Below are positions 61,820-64,000 of a stretch of DNA of 64,000 nt, piece by piece. How positions within the stretch are numbered: position 1 is the stretch's first letter; the number at the start of each line of letters is the position of its first letter. The notes beneath the pieces are model-generated. The model did no database searches and was not told where the DNA came from. It was given only the letters and a program-made list of their open reading frames with translations. The DNA comes from Alopecurus myosuroides (taxonomy: Eukaryota > Streptophyta > Magnoliopsida > Poales > Poaceae), in NCBI GenBank assembly GCA_028641055.1, contig CM054062.1:143470144-143534143 (forward strand). Reading direction: 5' to 3'. A program made the translations under genes and the position numbers.

Positions 61820-63010
61820 CATATGTGGTGAACAAATTACAGCTGGGAAATTTACATAAATGAAGGCTGCACTGTGGTGCATATGCAGGACATAAAGATT
61901 ACTATGTGATTCATGCGGGCATTACAAAAAAATACATAGACCGTGATTCAGCTGCATCTATGCCTAATAATCCACCCTCCGAATATCATCCGAACAAACG
62001 TTGGGTATTAAGTTGCTAGCAACAGATTATCGCAGTAAGCAAAGTGTGTAATGTAAACAATGTAAACTAGGTAAACACCGTTGTTTTTTCCCTAATGAAA
62101 AAACACATCCTCCATCCGGCACGTGTCCGTCACTCAAGCACTGATGCAAAGGAGGCATGAACCCACTATCGAGCATAAATACTCCCTCTTGGAGTTACTA
62201 GCATCTACTTGGCCAGAGAATCTACTAATAACGGAGAGAATGTAAGATCATAAATAACATAAGCATGAAGATAACATGATAGATTGATAATCAGAAGACA
62301 TAGCATTCAACATTCATCAGATCCCCGCAAACACAACATGTAGCATTACATAAAGATGATCTCGATCATGTGAGGAAGCTCACGAGATCTAAACATGAGG
62401 TACAAAGTGGAGAGAACAACCATCTAGTTACTTATATGGACCCCCAGTCCAGGGATGAACTACTCACGCATCAGTTCGGAGGAGGGCATGGTGGTGTAGA
62501 CCCCTCCGGTGATGAATTTCCCTCCCGGCAGGGTGCCGGGGAGAGCTCTAGAACCCTCCCAATCTCGGGATGACGATGACGGCGCCTCGCGTGTTTCTCG
62601 AGACAAAGTGGTATATTTTTAGGGTTAATATGTCTGGGGGTATAAATAGGCGAAAGGGCAAAGGCGGTGGAGGCCTGGGGGCCCCCACACCACCCCATGA
62701 CGCGGCCAGAGGGTGCGTCGCCCTATGGTGTGGGCCCCCTGTGGTCCCCCTCCGGGTCTCTTCGGGACTCCGTGAATCCTTCGGGAATTCTAGGACCTCC
62801 GGACTTCGAATTTTCCAATTCCGAGAATATTTCCAGAACAACTTTTCTAAAAGTAAAAACAGCAGAAAACTGGGAACTGGCTCTGTGGCATCTTGTCAAT
62901 AGGTTAGTCCGGAAAATCGATAAAAATGACATAGTGTATAGAAAACATAAGGAAACAACATGAAAACAACATGGAACATCAGAAATTAAGGATGCGCTTA
63001 TGATGTATCA

Positions 63011-64000
63011 ACATCCCCAAGCTTAGTTCCTACTCGTCCTCGAGTAGGTAAACGATAAAAACACAAAATTTCTGAGGTGACATGCTACCAACATAAACTT
63101 GATCATCAATAATGTAAAAGCATAAGTAAGCTGAGATCATAGAACTTCAACACAAGCATGATAAATCAAATTTTAACAATAAATCATAGCAATCACCTTG
63201 CATCATGAGAAGTAACACAAATAAAAGATCATGAATAATAATGCAACGAAAGATATACGTTTGTTTCAAATATAGATAAAACATGGCAAAGTGATATTTC
63301 GATAGTCCTTAAGAGTGGGGCAAAACATAAATGCTAGGACACCTTCAAAGTTCATGAGGAAGACTAGAACAAATAATTAGAGAACAAGCAATAACACATC
63401 ATGAATCAATTAATAATGTTTCTGGGACAAATGCACATAAAACTCAGAATGGAAACTATGCTCTCTCAACTTTGGTTTTTGGAAGTTGGATGCACGAGTA
63501 AAGCTCATACTCAGTACAGGTGGAGGCTAGACAAATCAAGAGAGCATAAGAGTCATAATCATGCATATTGACATAAACATCATTAATCAAAGTATAAGTG
63601 GTACCACAAGTTCAAAAACTAAATGATCATGGAGGCTATAAGTGACTGGTTCATAGTCATAAACATGGTGTGAGCATGCACCAAGTCAACCAAATAAAAC
63701 ATTCAAAGGAGAACACCACAAATTTATGCTTCAATATGACAAGAACAACTCATGATTCTTTCAATGGCACATTAAACACTCTCAGATATTTGAGGCTAAT
63801 CATGCTACTAAATAACCACAAGGCTTTAGAATTAAAATAACATCTAGCATGATATGAAAAATTATAGCCACAGTCTATAAAGGCTTCTACTTGCACTCTT
63901 ATAAATTCTACCACAAGCAGCAGTTTCTTTTCACAACAAGCACCATATAAAACATGCTTTAACAAAAACTATCTAAATTCTACAGCAAGAAAACATGAGA
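63011..64000 (-). mobile_element. Athila-like 3' internal region, continuing past the right edge
   Basis: On the minus strand this is the purine tract (AAGCTTGGGGA) just before the LTR start at 63010. It is preceded by 3' non-coding sequence matching 27830-28140 and 49330-49764 (for example GTGTCCTRGCATTTATGTTTTGC and ACTGAGTATGAGCT). No coding sequence in the part visible. Together with the split LTR it is one truncated minus-strand element. Confidence 0.75.

Larger units (their letters stand above)
54557..63010 (-). repeat. Athila-like LTR, split by a LINE
   Basis: Minus-strand LTR opening TGATACATC at 63010 and ending near 54557 (...CACACGTCA). Interrupted at 54971-61829 by a LINE and its target duplicate; without it the LTR is about 1.6 kb, like 49765-51384. 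A TATA-like TATTTATA lies at 62648-62641, followed by CCCCCAG and the leader with GGCACCCTGCCGGGAGGG. Across the insertion, the joined flanks reproduce the order seen uninterrupted at 50900-50970 (AATTTGTTYACC..ATATGTTAT..GAGACACCACTAGTG). Confidence 0.8.

Noticed and set aside
1..64000. CRISPR array, prokaryotic operon or viral genome
   Set aside because: No short regularly spaced repeat-spacer structure and no ribosome-binding-site gene clusters; all long repeats are LTRs or ~672-bp units with eukaryotic transposon features.

Overview
The window looks like intergenic, heterochromatin-type DNA from a large-genome grass, most likely Triticeae (wheat, barley or Aegilops type). I base that on the style of the transposable elements: LTRs opening TGATACGTC with a GC-rich TATA leader, a CACTA terminus with ATGACGATTT subterminal motifs, a TA-flanked Stowaway-like MITE, and a Tat-type Gypsy element. 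That assignment is from remembered family features; no database search was possible. Nearly everything is transposable elements and tandem repeats. The only host-gene candidate is a short minus-strand ATG-led frame with promoter-like DNA at the extreme left edge (2-640).

Layout. (1) 906-17170: a tandem array of ~672-bp units, split by a complete gag-only Copia-like LTR retrotransposon (1087-11662, TSD ctagg). Six of the array units form two copies of a trimer, and one unit carries a 94-bp Stowaway-like MITE. (2) 17171-18065: a stretch with a tRNA-like (A box/B box) segment, ending in a CACTA terminus. (3) 18066-26136: a truncated minus-strand Gypsy element of Tat type (RT, RNase H, integrase). 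It carries an oppositely oriented, apparently intron-containing gene with its own TATA box. (4) 26137-51384: a three-level nest. An Athila-like element is split by a giant-LTR, coding-free element (28599-49182; LTRs ~5.9 kb, internal region 1.8 kb). One LTR of that element is split in turn by a 7.0-kb gag-only element (39488-46531, TSD agagg) carrying an unusual ~1170-codon frame. (5) 51385-54556: further LTR fragments. (6) 54557-64000: a minus-strand Athila-like LTR and internal end, interrupted by an essentially full-length but mutated L1-type LINE (54971-61819) with a 12-bp target duplication.

Of the elements with recognisable coding sequence, only the Tat-type Gypsy and the LINE encode reverse transcriptase, and both are broken by stops and frameshifts. 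Three LTR elements (two gag-only, one coding-free) are non-autonomous and would need proteins from elsewhere. The nesting gives a relative order: Athila-like element, then giant-LTR element, then gag-only element, whose two LTRs are ~98% identical by eye. Element ends were fixed by TG...CA termini, primer-binding sites, polypurine tracts and target-site duplications read directly from the sequence.
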